From the NCBI RefSeq assembly GCF_034298135.1, contig NZ_CP139575.1:682001-746000 (forward strand): a stretch of 64,000 nucleotides of DNA, given 5' to 3'. Below, in pieces: positions 1 through 10,600 of this stretch. The position numbers and the translations under genes are program-made. The notes beneath the pieces were generated by a model that saw only the letters and a list, made by a program, of their open reading frames with translations, was not told where the DNA came from and did not search any database. This DNA comes from Lactobacillus acidophilus (GTDB taxonomy: Bacteria; Bacillota; Bacilli; Lactobacillales; Lactobacillaceae). Numbering within the stretch: position 1 is the first letter of the stretch; every line of letters starts with the position of its first letter.

Positions 1-2
1 AA

Positions 3-182
3 GATGAACATGTTAAAACTTATACACCAACTCATAGACGAACATCTTCAGTAGCCAGTTTTGCAGAAGATGATAATAACCAGGGAGAAATATCAACTAA
101 TATGGCTATTATTCAAAGAATCTCTACTTTAGAGAGAAAAGTTTATAATCTTGAACAACATGTTTATGGCTTAAAGCATTAA
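3..182 (+). CDS. gpsB: Cell-division regulator GpsB, C-terminal part (cut by window start)
   Basis: The open frame runs in from before base 1 and ends at TAA 180-182, giving the last 59 residues. A polar linker is followed by a helical tail (MAIIQRISTLERKVYNLEQ) typical of the GpsB C-terminal trimerisation region. GpsB coordinates septal and peripheral peptidoglycan synthesis at the membrane. The order gpsB - rnpB - rlmL is conserved in Firmicutes (ypsB - rnpB - ypsC in Bacillus) and is the main support. The N-terminal coiled coil lies outside the window. Confidence 0.8.
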   Translation, partial: DEHVKTYTPTHRRTSSVASFAEDDNNQGEISTNMAIIQRISTLERKVYNLEQHVYGLKH

Positions 183-189
183 TTTTTGT

Positions 190-195
190 TATAAT
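190..195 (+). promoter_or_regulatory. -10 hexamer of the rnpB promoter
   Basis: TATAAT lies 8 bases before the first paired base of the RNase P RNA. No good -35 hexamer is visible 17 bases upstream, so the assignment rests on the -10 and its position. Confidence 0.55.
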
Positions 196-203
196 AGTTA
201 ACA

Positions 204-583
204 GTGTGAATTTCGAGTAGGCGCGGCTAGCTTTTGCTAGCTGAGGAAAGTCCACGCACGCACAAGCTGCGATGCTTGTAGTGATCGTATTCAGCTCAAT
301 AAGCTGGAGGAAAGTTATTTAACTTTTACGGCGGAAAAAGTGCTAAATCTTTGGACATGCATTACTATCCTGAAAGTGCCACAGTGACGTAGCAAAATCA
401 GAAATGATTTTGGTGGAACGAGGTAAACCCTGCGAGCGTGAAACCCAAATTTGGTGGGGGAGTTTCGATCTAAGGAAATGAACTAAAGATCGGGTTATTG
501 CATTAGCAATAAAGATAGATGACTACTAATAGTGATTTTGCCAAGAATCACTGGAACAAAACGTGGCTTATAGAAATTCACAC
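204..583 (+). ncRNA. rnpB: RNase P RNA, Bacillus type (class B)
   Basis: This is the catalytic RNA of RNase P, which matures tRNA 5' ends. Helix P1 is visible as GTGTGAATTTC (204-214) pairing with GAAATTCACAC (573-583), which sets both ends. The conserved 5' segment GAGGAAAGTCC around 241 and the 3' core element with AGATAGATGACT near 513 are both present. Its location between gpsB and rlmL is the usual Firmicutes one. A hairpin plus T-run follows. Confidence 0.95.
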
Positions 584-589
584 AGGCAG

Positions 590-617
590 AGTTGGGCTTT
601 TTAGTCCAACTTTTTTA
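590..617 (+). terminator. Intrinsic terminator of rnpB
   Basis: AGTTGGGC pairs with GTCCAACT around a short T-rich loop and is followed by a run of T. Confidence 0.85.
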
Positions 618-646
618 TTTTAATCAAATAATATGAAAGAGAAATA

Positions 647-1771
647 ATGAAAAAATATCAACTTTACGCAACAATGGGCGCAGGGTTCGAAAGCGTCGTA
701 AATAAAGAATTACAAAGTATGGGTTATAAAACCAAGGTTGAAAATGGTCGTGTATTTTTTGAAGGTACACAAGAAGACATTGTAAAAGTAAATCTATGGT
801 CAAGAACAGCTGATCGAATCAAGATTTTATTAAAGGAATTTAAGGCAACAGATTTTAGCACTTTGTTTGATGAAGTTTATGCTTATGATTGGGCAGAATT
901 ATTGCCAGTTGATGCAAAATTTCCAGTTCAAGGTAGAGCAGTAAAATCCAAGTTGCATTCAGAGCCTGATGTACAATCTATCGTAAAAAAAGCAATTGTT
1001 AATAAGATGATTGATCAATATCATCGCCGTGGTTTTTTACCAGAAACTGGTAACGAATATCCATTAGATATCCATATTTACAAAAATTTAGCTAGATTAT
1101 CATTGGATACTACTGGAGCTAGTTTATTTAAGCGTGGTTATAGAATTGAACATGGTGGAGCTCCGATGAAAGAAAATTTTGCTGCAAGTTTATTAAAGCT
1201 CACTCCTTATAACGGCACGCATCCCTTGATAGATCCAATGACTGGATCAGGTACTTTAGCAATTGAGGCTGCATTGATTGCCAAAAATATTGCACCTGGT
1301 ACCTGGCGCAAATTTGCTTTTGATGGCTTCGATTGGTTTAATACCAATCTTCATAAAGAAGCATTAGCTAAAGCAAAAGCAGAGGTCAAATCTTTAGAGG
1401 CACCCATTTGGGCTAGTGATATTGATCAATCAGTTCTTGAAATTGCTAAACTTAATGCACATAATGCTGGAGTTTTACAAGATATCCGCTTTAAACAAGT
1501 TGCAGTAAAAGATTTCACCACTGATTTAGAAAATGGGATTATTATAGCCAATCCACCATATGGTAAAAGACTGAAAGATCGTGAATCTGCGGAAGAATTG
1601 TATAAACAAATGGGAGAGGCTTTAAGACCGTTAGATTCATTTAGTCAATATTATTTAACTGCAGATCCTAATTTTGAAAAATACTTTGGTGCTAAAGCCA
1701 CAAAGAAACGTAAATTATTTAATGGTAATTTAAGAGTTGATTTCTATCAATATTGGGCTAACAGAAGGTAA
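647..1771 (+). CDS. rlmL: THUMP-domain class I SAM-dependent rRNA methyltransferase (RlmL/YpsC-like)
   Basis: Predicted 23S rRNA guanine-N2 methyltransferase of 374 residues. An N-terminal THUMP RNA-binding region (about 1-165) precedes a Rossmann-like methyltransferase domain. It contains the SAM-binding stretch DPMTGSGTLAIEAA (about 197-210) and the catalytic NPPYG motif of N2-guanine methyltransferases (about 303-307). The ATG at 647 follows a GAAAGAG ribosome binding site. It lies directly downstream of rnpB, as ypsC does in Bacillus, and the next gene starts three bases after its stop. The family is clear. The exact target base is inferred from the Bacillus/E. coli relatives. Confidence 0.88.
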   Translation: MKKYQLYATMGAGFESVVNKELQSMGYKTKVENGRVFFEGTQEDIVKVNLWSRTADRIKILLKEFKATDFSTLFDEVYAYDWAELLPVDAKFPVQGRAVKSKLHSEPDVQSIVKKAIVNKMIDQYHRRGFLPETGNEYPLDIHIYKNLARLSLDTTGASLFKRGYRIEHGGAPMKENFAASLLKLTPYNGTHPLIDPMTGSGTLAIEAALIAKNIAPGTWRKFAFDGFDWFNTNLHKEALAKAKAEVKSLEAPIWASDIDQSVLEIAKLNAHNAGVLQDIRFKQVAVKDFTTDLENGIIIANPPYGKRLKDRESAEELYKQMGEALRPLDSFSQYYLTADPNFEKYFGAKATKKRKLFNGNLRVDFYQYWANRR

Positions 1772-1773
1772 AA

Positions 1774-3006
1774 ATGATTACAAAAGAGCGTAATACGGAG
1801 TTTTGGGTAATTTCTGATACTCATCTAATTGCAGACAGCTTACATGATGAAGGTCCAGCTTTTTCACGTATGCAAAAAACAAGTCAAGGCAAGGACTTAT
1901 ATTATCAAGAAGTAGCTTTAACTGCTTTTATGCGAATGGCACAACGTAAGAAACCAGCTGCAATTATTGTAACCGGTGATGTAACATTTAATGGTGAACG
2001 TGTATCTGCAGAAAAATTTGCTCAAATTTTCAAACCGTTGAAAGAAACTAAATTATTAGTCTTGCCGGGTAATCACGATATCTTTGATGGATGGGCAAGA
2101 GAATTTCGCGGTAAAAAGCAGTTTTATGCTGGCGAGATTAGTCCCATGTTTTGGCGCTCAATTTTTGATAAATCATATCGTGAAGCAGAAGATACAGATC
2201 CTAGTTCATTAGCTTACAGTGTACAATTGAATCCACAATATTTTTTAGTATTAGCTGATTCAAATTTATATGGTAAAGAAGAGACTACTGCTGCACCACA
2301 TACCAGAGGAATTATTGGAGATGAGCAATTAAAATGGATTGAAAAGCAGTTCCGTTACGCTCAAGATAACCAACTTCGTCCAATATTATTTATGCATCAT
2401 AACTTATATGTACATAATCCGGCAGTAAACAAAGGGTATGTTGTTGATGATGCGGCTAAATTACGTAGATTATGTACGAGATATAATGTCAAATTAGCTT
2501 TTTCTGGTCATATCCATGCACAAAATATCTTGGGACCACAAGATTTCACACCAACTACTGAAATAGTTACTTCAAGTTTCTGCTCAAACGATCAAGGATA
2601 CGGAGTAGTTAGAGTACATTCACGTCATATAACGTATGTTAGACGAAATTTTGATATGACGAGATATCTAACTGAGAAAGACAAACAAAATTATACTTTA
2701 GAGCATTTTCACAAGTATTTAAAAAATTTACAGTTAGGTAGTATTTCTGCTGATATGATGCAAAGTGAACTTAATAAATATCATGGTGATGTTAACTTGG
2801 TCAGAGAAATGGGAAAACTTTTTGGATGGATGAACTACCATTTCTTTACTGGTCATAATTATATTAAACAAAATGAGCTTAAAAAAATTTATGTTTCTAA
2901 AGCATATAAGACATTAATCGAACATCATCCAGAATATAGACTATATTTAAAGACTTTATACGATACTAGTGCACATAGTAATTTACAAGTTAAAATTAAA
3001 TACTAG
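1774..3006 (+). CDS. Calcineurin-like metallophosphoesterase
   Basis: Cytosolic predicted metal-dependent phosphoesterase of 410 residues; no signal peptide. All family motifs are visible: SDTHL (about 14-18), GDVTFNGE (about 67-74), GNHD (about 98-101), MHHN near 210 and GHIHAQN near 246. These supply the Asp/His/Asn ligands of a dinuclear metal centre. The substrate cannot be told from sequence. The last 120 residues are a helical extension outside the catalytic domain. It starts three bases after rlmL, so the two are probably co-transcribed, ending at the hairpin that begins in the stop codon. Confidence 0.85.
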   Translation: MITKERNTEFWVISDTHLIADSLHDEGPAFSRMQKTSQGKDLYYQEVALTAFMRMAQRKKPAAIIVTGDVTFNGERVSAEKFAQIFKPLKETKLLVLPGNHDIFDGWAREFRGKKQFYAGEISPMFWRSIFDKSYREAEDTDPSSLAYSVQLNPQYFLVLADSNLYGKEETTAAPHTRGIIGDEQLKWIEKQFRYAQDNQLRPILFMHHNLYVHNPAVNKGYVVDDAAKLRRLCTRYNVKLAFSGHIHAQNILGPQDFTPTTEIVTSSFCSNDQGYGVVRVHSRHITYVRRNFDMTRYLTEKDKQNYTLEHFHKYLKNLQLGSISADMMQSELNKYHGDVNLVREMGKLFGWMNYHFFTGHNYIKQNELKKIYVSKAYKTLIEHHPEYRLYLKTLYDTSAHSNLQVKIKY

Positions 3007-3034
3007 GCTATTGCCGCAGGCAATGGCCTTTTTA
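3006..3034 (+). terminator. Intrinsic terminator after the metallophosphoesterase
   Basis: GGCTATTGCC pairs with GGCAATGGCC across a 3-base loop, followed by TTTTTA. Confidence 0.85.
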
Positions 3035-3145
3035 TTTGCAACAATATTATTCTTGATTAAAAAGATGGTAGTAGAAAAAACAGCCTCTCTTAATTTATAT
3101 ATATTTGTTACAATAAGGGTAAATAATAAACAGGGTGTGATCTAA

Positions 3146-3499
3146 ATTCTAAAATCTAAACGGCATTTTATATTTTTAGGAGCTGCAGGATTAATTTATT
3201 ATTCTTGGCTTCTAATAGTTCTTTTTATAGCCATTATTTTAGGCTACGAAGGGAATAAAGCAATTAGTGTTCCTGGAATAATAGTTGGCCTCATCTTTAT
3301 ATTGTTAGCAATATATACTTGGCGTTTTTCTTATTTTGAAAAACGAGAAAATCAAATTATCTTCAAACTGCCATATCGCACAAGACAAAAAGTAAGTCAG
3401 CCAGTTTTATATAAAAAATGGCGAAATTTTCAATTCTATCGATTAAAAGGTGAGTTTCAAAGTTATTCTATTTTAATAATTTTGAGAAAGAGGAATTAA
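3146..3499 (+). CDS. Small two-helix membrane protein, apparent ATT start (EbsA-like?)
   Basis: The frame reads as 117 residues beginning ATT-CTA-AAA ([10 protein letters not shown] if ATT gives Met). Two hydrophobic segments (about 10-32 and 37-55) precede a basic cytosolic tail. There is no ATG, GTG or TTG in frame until TTG 3302, which lies inside the second membrane segment. The ATT is preceded at ideal distance by AGGGTGTGATC (3132-3142), matching the anti-Shine-Dalgarno partner AGGAGGTGATC at 9 of 11 positions. Size, topology and position four bases before fhs recall the small EbsA-type proteins of lactobacilli, but I cannot confirm that family. Function unknown. Confidence 0.6.
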
Positions 3500-3503
3500 T
3501 TTA

Positions 3504-5180
3504 ATGAAATCAGATATTGAAATTGCACAAGAAACTAAAGAATTACCAATTGAGGAAATTGCCGCAAAGGTTAATTTAAAAAAAGAAGATCTAGAGCCAT
3601 ATGGACAAGATAAAGCAAAAATTAATTGGAAAGCAATAAATCGCATTCGTAAAAATGATAAATTAGGCAAATTAATTTTAGTAACTTCAATTTCACCTAC
3701 ACCTGCTGGTGAAGGAAAATCGACAATTACTATTGGATTAGGCGATGCTATCCACAATCAACTACATAAAAATACACTCATTGCTCTTCGTGAGCCTTCA
3801 ATGGGTCCAGTATTTGGTCTTAAAGGTGGTGCTACTGGTGGTGGTAGAGCTCAAATCATTCCTATGGAAGATATTAACCTACATTTTACAGGCGATATGC
3901 ACGCATTAACAGCAGCTATAGATACTTTGGCAGCATTAGTAGACAATTATATTTATCAAGATAATAGTTTAAACATAGATCCTGAAAGGATTTTGTTAAA
4001 ACGTGGACTTGATGTAAATGATCGTGCTCTTAGAAAAATTACAGTTGGTCAAGGCTCTAAGTTTAATGGAATTGAACACAAGGCTAGTTTTGCAATTACT
4101 GTAGCCAACGAGCTAATGGCTATTTTATGCTTAGCTAATGATATTAACGATTTAAAAGCTAGAATTGGTGATATGCTTGTTGGTTATACTCAAGATGATC
4201 AACCAGTTTATGTAAAACAACTTGGCTTCCAAGGTGCCATCGCAGCATTATTATCTAATGCATTGAAGCCTAATTTAGTTCAAACACTTGAACATACTCC
4301 AGCATTAGTACACGGAGGACCTTTTGCTAATATTGCTCATGGCGCTAACTCTGTAATGGCAACTAATTTAGCCTTACATCTTAGTGATTATGTATTGACC
4401 GAAGCAGGTTTTGGTAGTGATCTTGGTGGACAAAAGTTTATGGACTTTGTTTCTAAGCATCTAGATAAAACACCAGATGCTGCTGTGGTGGTTGCAACTG
4501 TACGTGCTCTTAAATATCAAGCATTAGGATCTACTGATAAATTAGATGAAGAAAACTTAGATGCATTAAAAACTGGGTTTAAGAATCTAGAACGTCATAT
4601 GAATAACATGCGTTCATATAATGTGCCAGTAATTGTGTTAATTAATCGTTTTGACACGGATACAGATAAAGAGTTAGAACTTCTTAAAGAATTGGTTGAA
4701 AAACAAGGAATTAAGGCTGAAGTGGTTACTTACCATAATGAAGGCTCCAAGGGTGGAAGTCGAGCAGCGCAAGAAGTTATTAATCTAGCTGATTCGGGTA
4801 AAGCCGAATTAATCTCAACGTATAACGAAGATGATGATATTAAGAGCAAAATTAAAAAAATAGCAACAAAAATTTACCATGCTGATGGTGTTGAGTATAC
4901 AGATAAGGCTGAAGAACAGATCAAAGAATTAGCAAAAATTGGTAAGGATAAATTACCTGTAATTATTGCTAAAACTCAATATTCATTTAGTGATGATAAA
5001 AAGAAGCTAGGAGCCCCAGGTGGTTTTAATCTCCATGTGAAAGGCGTAAGCTTAAAAAATGGTGCTCGCTTTATTGTAGTAACTACAGGAAATGTCTTAG
5101 ATATGCCGGGCTTACCTAAGCATCCAGCTGCTTTAGATATTGACGTAGATAATGATGGTAAGATTAGTGGATTATTTTAG
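3504..5180 (+). CDS. fhs: Formate--tetrahydrofolate ligase
   Basis: ATP-dependent ligation of formate to tetrahydrofolate, giving 10-formyl-THF for one-carbon metabolism; cytosolic, normally a homotetramer. The 558 residues match the family length. The ATP-binding P-loop TPAGEGKST is at residues 66-74, followed by the conserved [19 protein letters not shown] stretch near 96-114. The C-terminus, with [10 protein letters not shown], is complete. It starts four bases after the small membrane-protein gene and its stop precedes lspA by ten bases, so all three may share a transcript. Confidence 0.97.
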
Positions 5181-5190
5181 AAAAAATTAT

Positions 5191-5655
5191 ATGCAATTTT
5201 TATATTTAATTATTACATTATTTGTTGTTTTAGCAGATCAGGGGTTAAAGAATTATATAGTAAGTAATTATTCAGTTGGTGAGGTTCACCAGATTATTCC
5301 AGGAATCTTGTCATTTAATTATTTGCAAAATAATGGTGCAGCTTGGAATATTTTAACTAATCAAATGTGGCTATTTTATTTTATTAGTATTATTGCAATT
5401 GGTGTTTGTTTATACTTTCTTTTTAATAAAAAGTATAAGAATGTTTTATTTGATATAGGATTATCTTTTGTACTTGGTGGTATTATTGGTAACTTTATCG
5501 ATAGACTCAGACTAAAATATGTAGTCGATATGTTGCAGTTAGATTTTGTTCATTTCAACATTTTTAATATCGCAGATTCAGCAATTACTATTGGCGTAAT
5601 TCTTATTTTTATTTACTTAATAATTTTTGCAGACAAGGATGAAAAACATGCCTAA
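5191..5655 (+). CDS. lspA: Lipoprotein signal peptidase II
   Basis: Membrane aspartyl protease that removes signal peptides from prolipoproteins after lipidation. At 154 residues with four hydrophobic helices it fits the family. Conserved motifs: LADQGLKNYIV near the N-terminus, NNGAAWNIL, GGIIGNFIDRL containing the first catalytic Asp, and FNIADSAITIG containing the second. The start at 5191 is preferred because an upstream ATG at 5152 would add 13 residues encoded entirely inside fhs. The stop overlaps the rluD start, the usual lspA-rluD coupling. Lipoproteins at 17 and 48-49 kb are its likely clients. Confidence 0.93.
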   Translation: MQFLYLIITLFVVLADQGLKNYIVSNYSVGEVHQIIPGILSFNYLQNNGAAWNILTNQMWLFYFISIIAIGVCLYFLFNKKYKNVLFDIGLSFVLGGIIGNFIDRLRLKYVVDMLQLDFVHFNIFNIADSAITIGVILIFIYLIIFADKDEKHA

Positions 5656-6556
5656 AAAATATTCACTTGAAGTAACGAACCAACGTGGTCGCTTAGATAA
5701 ATTTATTTCAGAGCAATTGTCAGATTTATCCAGAACTAGGGTTAAAGAGTTAATTCAAGATCAAAACATTTTGGTAAATGAAAAGGTAGAAAAAGTATCT
5801 TACAAAATTCAAGATGGAGATAAAATTGAAATTACTGTTCCTGCAGTTAAACCTTTAGATATTGTTGCTGAAAATATTCCCTTAGACATTGTTTATGAAG
5901 ACGATGATGTGATTGTAGTAAATAAGCCTCAAGGGATGGTAGTGCACCCAGCTCCAGGACATCCAGATCATACATTAGTAAATGCACTTCTTTATCATAC
6001 CCAAGATTTAGCTCAGTCTCCTGAAGGCTTTAGACCGGGTATCGTTCACCGAATTGATAAAGACACATCCGGTTTATTAATGATTGCTAAAAATGCTACA
6101 GCTCGTGAATCACTTGAACAGCAATTGGCTAATAAGACCAATAAAAGGATATATTGGGCAATTGTCCATGGCAATTTTAGTGAAGAGCAAGGAAGCATTG
6201 ATGCACCAATTGGTCGTAACCCATATGATCGCAAAAAAATGGCAGTTGTAGAAAACGGTAAAAAAGCTATTACTCACTTTAAAGTTTTAAAGCAATTTAA
6301 AGGCTATAGTTTAATTGAGTGTCAGTTAGAAACCGGTCGAACTCATCAAATTAGAGTGCATCTCGATTATATTGGTCATGCTGTAGCAGGAGATCCTTTG
6401 TACGGTCCACGTAAAACTTTAAAGGGCAATGGTCAATTTTTACATGCAAAAATTTTAGGATTTAAACATCCTAAAACAGGTAAATGGTTGGAATTTAGTG
6501 TAGAACCACCTAAGATTTTCCAAAATATGTTAATACAATTAGAAAAAAGCAAGTGA
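5648..6556 (+). CDS. rluD: 23S rRNA pseudouridine synthase, RluD family
   Basis: Isomerises uridine to pseudouridine in rRNA. The 302 residues contain an N-terminal S4 RNA-binding domain (GRLDKFISEQL, about 12-70) and the catalytic domain with motif GIVHRIDKDTSGLL near residue 130, which holds the catalytic Asp; GRTHQIRVHL lies near 230. The start ATG 5648 follows AAGGATG and overlaps the end of lspA by eight bases; earlier ATGs at 5627 and 5639 lack a good ribosome site. In B. subtilis the same lspA-rluD pair leads into the pyr operon, which fits the carA-like gene starting four bases downstream. Confidence 0.93.
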   Translation: MPKKYSLEVTNQRGRLDKFISEQLSDLSRTRVKELIQDQNILVNEKVEKVSYKIQDGDKIEITVPAVKPLDIVAENIPLDIVYEDDDVIVVNKPQGMVVHPAPGHPDHTLVNALLYHTQDLAQSPEGFRPGIVHRIDKDTSGLLMIAKNATARESLEQQLANKTNKRIYWAIVHGNFSEEQGSIDAPIGRNPYDRKKMAVVENGKKAITHFKVLKQFKGYSLIECQLETGRTHQIRVHLDYIGHAVAGDPLYGPRKTLKGNGQFLHAKILGFKHPKTGKWLEFSVEPPKIFQNMLIQLEKSK

Positions 6557-6560
6557 TATA

Positions 6561-7616
6561 ATGAAGCGTTATTTGATTTTAGAAGATGGTAGCTCTTTTT
6601 CAGGTGAAGGAATAGGTGCCAGTATTATTTCAACCGGTGAACTTGCAATTCAAACAACCAATTTTGGCTATCAGGAAGCTTTAACTGATCCAACTAATGC
6701 TGGCAAGATTTTAGTTTTTACTTCTCCAATGATTGGTAATAATGGAATTAATGCTATTGATTATGAGAGTATTGATCCTACGGTTAAAGGAATAATCGCT
6801 AATGATATTGCATTAAATATTTCAGATAGTGAAAATTTTGAAGATCTTAGTTCTTTTTTAAAGGAAAAGAATATTCCAGCAATTTTTAATGTTGATACTC
6901 GGGCATTGGTTCATCGATTAATGGAAGAAGGAACCATAAAAGCATCAATTATGGATACTAACGATGAGCATGCCTTTGATCAGATTAAAGCATTAGTCTT
7001 ACCTAAAAATAAATCTGCAATGGTTTCAACTAAAAATGCATATGCATCCCCAAATGTCGGTAAAACTGTTGCTGTTTTAGACTTAGGGTTAAAACACTCA
7101 ATGCTTAGAGCTTTATCATTAAGAAAAGTTAATGCAACAGTTTTACCATATAATGCTAGTCCAGTAGATATAGAAAATTTACGACCAGAAGGAATTATTA
7201 TTTCAAACGGACCAGGAAGACCGGAAGAATTAATAGATAAATTAGCCCCTGTATTAGATCATTTTTATGGAAAATATCCGATACTTGGAATAGGTTTAGG
7301 TTTTCTAATATTAAGTAGTTACTTAGATTTTGAGTTGGTAGATTTACCACAGGAATTTAATGGTATTAATTATCCTGTGATTGAACAAAATACTAATACT
7401 ATTTGGCAGACATCAATGAACATTGATCAACTTGTTTTACCAGATAGTATACAGATGAATATGAATCGAGAGTATTTTGACCTTCATAGCGAATTGATGG
7501 CTGGTTTTTGGAATACTCAAGATAAGTTAATTGCTACTGCCTTTAACCCTGAAGGTGCACCTGGAACTCGTGATGCAGACGAAATTTTTGATTATTTTGT
7601 ACAAATGATGGAGTAG
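6561..7616 (+). CDS. carA: Carbamoyl-phosphate synthase small-subunit homologue with destroyed glutaminase site
   Basis: Full-length CarA homologue of 351 residues. The N-terminal domain is well preserved (EDGSSFSGEGIGA, GYQEALTDPT, NVDTRALVHRL). The C-terminal class I glutamine amidotransferase domain is not. The catalytic Cys of GICLGHQ is Gly245 (GIGLGFL). The catalytic His of HPEASPG is Asn329 (NPEGAPG). The GHRGxNHPV and QNHG elements are also gone; only Glu331 of the triad remains. Glutamine hydrolysis by the usual mechanism is therefore not possible. The frame has no stop or shift and is followed three bases later by an equally altered carB. A conserved pseudoenzyme or a slowly decaying gene both fit. 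Confidence 0.88.
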   Translation: MKRYLILEDGSSFSGEGIGASIISTGELAIQTTNFGYQEALTDPTNAGKILVFTSPMIGNNGINAIDYESIDPTVKGIIANDIALNISDSENFEDLSSFLKEKNIPAIFNVDTRALVHRLMEEGTIKASIMDTNDEHAFDQIKALVLPKNKSAMVSTKNAYASPNVGKTVAVLDLGLKHSMLRALSLRKVNATVLPYNASPVDIENLRPEGIIISNGPGRPEELIDKLAPVLDHFYGKYPILGIGLGFLILSSYLDFELVDLPQEFNGINYPVIEQNTNTIWQTSMNIDQLVLPDSIQMNMNREYFDLHSELMAGFWNTQDKLIATAFNPEGAPGTRDADEIFDYFVQMME

Positions 7617-7619
7617 ATT

Positions 7620-10600
7620 ATGCCATTAGAAAACGATTTAGATAAAGTATTAATTATCGGCTCAGGGCCTACTTTAATTGGTAGTGTAGCTGAAATGGAT
7701 CTCATGGCAACTGAGGCAATTGATGCATTAACTGAAGAAGGAATACAGGTAGTTCTAGTAAATCCTAATCCAGCAACGATCTCTACTGATAAAAGACCAG
7801 ATGTAACTGTTTATTTGGAACCAATGACACTAGATTTTCTAAAAAGAATTCTGCGTATGGAGGAACCAGATGCCATAATTACAGAATATGGTTCAACCAA
7901 TGGATTAAAAGTAGCTCATAAATTATTACAAGATGGTATTTTAGAGCAGATGGGTATCCAATTGTTAACATTAAATTCACGTATGTTACAAATGGGGAAT
8001 CAGCAAAAAAGAAATGAGCTATTAAAAAAATTGGGAATTGATACTGGTAAGTCTTGGGAGTTAAATCAAGGGATACCAGATAGTATAAATTCAAATGAAC
8101 TAACTGAAAAAATCACATTTCCAGTTCTTGTTACTAAATATAATCGTTATGTTCATAATGAGCACCTACATTTTGATAACGCTCAAGATTTGATTGATTT
8201 TTTTAAAAAAGAAAAGCAGAATGATAACTTTAATTGGAAAAATTATCGATTAACTGAAGATCTTTCTAGTTGGGAAGAAGTTATCGTAGATGTGATTCGT
8301 GATAAAGATGGGAATACTGTTTTTATTAATTTTGCTGGATCAATTGAACCGGTAAAAATTAATTCAGGAGATTCAGCTGTCACAATGCCAGCTTTAACTT
8401 TGAATAATGATCATATTCAGGAATTACGTGAATCTGTTAAAAAGATTATTAATAATCTTAATTTAATAGGATTTTCTAGCTTTCATTTTGCAATAAAACA
8501 TTATGGAACACAGATCAAATCAAAATTATTAACTATTCGTCCTCGTTTGACAAGAAGTGCTGTGTGGACACAACGAATTGGTTTATATGATGTGGGATAT
8601 ATAGTAAGTAAAGTAGCAATTGGCTATAGATTAAACGAAATAATAGATCCTTTATCCGGATTAAATGCGTCAATTGAACCTACACTTGATGCTATTGCAA
8701 TAAAGATGCCATATTGGTCATTTGCAGAATCGGGATATAATCATTACCGATTAAGTAACAGAATGCAAGCCAGTGGTGAAGCAATGGGAGTGGGCCGAAA
8801 CTTTGAAACAGCTTTTTTAAAGGGACTTCATGCAACCATTGATTTAGAGTTGGGCTGGAATGCATTTATTCAAGAAACACAAAAAAATAAAGATAAAATC
8901 TTAGAAGATCTTGCTAATCCGGACGAATTACATTTAGTTAAGTTATTGGCAGCTATAAAACAAGGAATTACTTTTGCTGAGTTACAAAAGGTTACTGGTC
9001 TACATCCTATTTACTATCAAAAGCTTTTACACATAATAAATATTGCGAATAGATTAATATCTGATAAAGATAATTTGTCATTTGATTTATTAGAAGAAGC
9101 AAAAGTATATGGCTTTTTTAATACTTTATTGGCCAAAATATTAAATAAATCAGTGGAAGATGTTCAAGAGATCATAGAACAATATAATTTAACTCCATCG
9201 TTTTTAAAGATTGATGGGTCAGCAGGAGTATATAAACCTAATGTTTGTGCATATTATAGTGCCTATAATGTACAAAATGAGGCTAATACTTTAGCAGCAG
9301 ATAAAAAAATACTTATTTTAGGGATGCTACCATTACAAGTTTCTGTTACTAGTGAATTTGATTATATGATTGCACATGCAGCTAAAACTTTACATAATAA
9401 TGGCTATGTAACAGTGCTGCTGTCAAATAATGATGAATCTGTTTCGTCTAGATATAAAGATATTGATCGTGTATACTTTGAATCAATTACCTTAGAAAAT
9501 ATTTTAACAGTTGCTAATAGAGAGAATATTAAAGATATTCTTTTGCAATTCTCAGGAAAAAAAGTTAGCGCATTAAGCAAACGACTTGAAGAGTGTGGAT
9601 TGCATGTAATTGGCCAAGTACCAACTAATGATGTTCATGATAAGATCGATAATTTGTTGAAAGAAAACCTTGCAAACTTAGATCGTGTACCTGCTTTGAA
9701 AACTACGCAAGAAGATGATGTGTTTGAATTTGCCGATCAACATGGCTTTCCAATTTTAATTGGTGGAATGAATAAGGATAATAAGCAAAAATCAGCGGTA
9801 GTTTATGATATTCCAGCAATTGAAAAATATTTAACGGAAAATCAACTAGATCAAATAGCAGTCTCTCAATTTATAGAAGGAAATAAGTATGAAGTAACTG
9901 CTATTTCAGACGGTGAAAATGTTACTTTACCGGGAATTATAGAACACTTAGAACAAACTGGTTCTCATGCATCAGATTCTATTGCGGTAATTCAACCACA
10001 GAATCTAATGATTAAGCAACAAAATAGAATTGAAAAAGAATCAATAAAAATAATTAAACGGCTAAAAACTAGAGGTATTTTTAATTTACATTACTTATTT
10101 GTAAATGATGATTTGTATCTTTTACAAATTAAACCTTATGCAGGCCACAATGTAGCATTTTTATCTAAATCTTTGAATAAAGATATCACGGCATGTGCTA
10201 CTGAAGTGTTAATAGGTAAAAATTTAATAGATATGGGGTATCCCGACGGCCTATGGCAAACTAGTAATTTTATTCATATCAAGATGCCGGTATTTTCATT
10301 TTTGAATTATACAAGCGGAAATACATTTGATTCTAATATGAAATCGTCCGGTTCGGTTATGGGTCGTGATACACAACTAGCTAAAGCATTATATAAGGGG
10401 TATGAAGCAAGTGACTTGCATATACCAAGCTATGGTACAATCTTTATTTCTGTTAGAGATGAAGATAAAGAAAAAGTTACTCAATTGGCTAGAAGATTTG
10501 ACCGTTTAGGCTTTAAATTGGTAGCCACTGAAGGTACAGCAAATATTTTTGCAGAAGCCGGTATCACCACTGGTATAGTTGAAAAAGTACATAATAATCC

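Noticed and set aside
3302..3499. 65-codon frame starting at TTG 3302
   Set aside because: It starts in the middle of a membrane helix without a ribosome site; the longer frame from ATT 3146 explains it better.
6540..6561. PyrR-type attenuator before carA
   Set aside because: carA starts four bases after rluD; there is no room for a leader and no anti-terminator fold.
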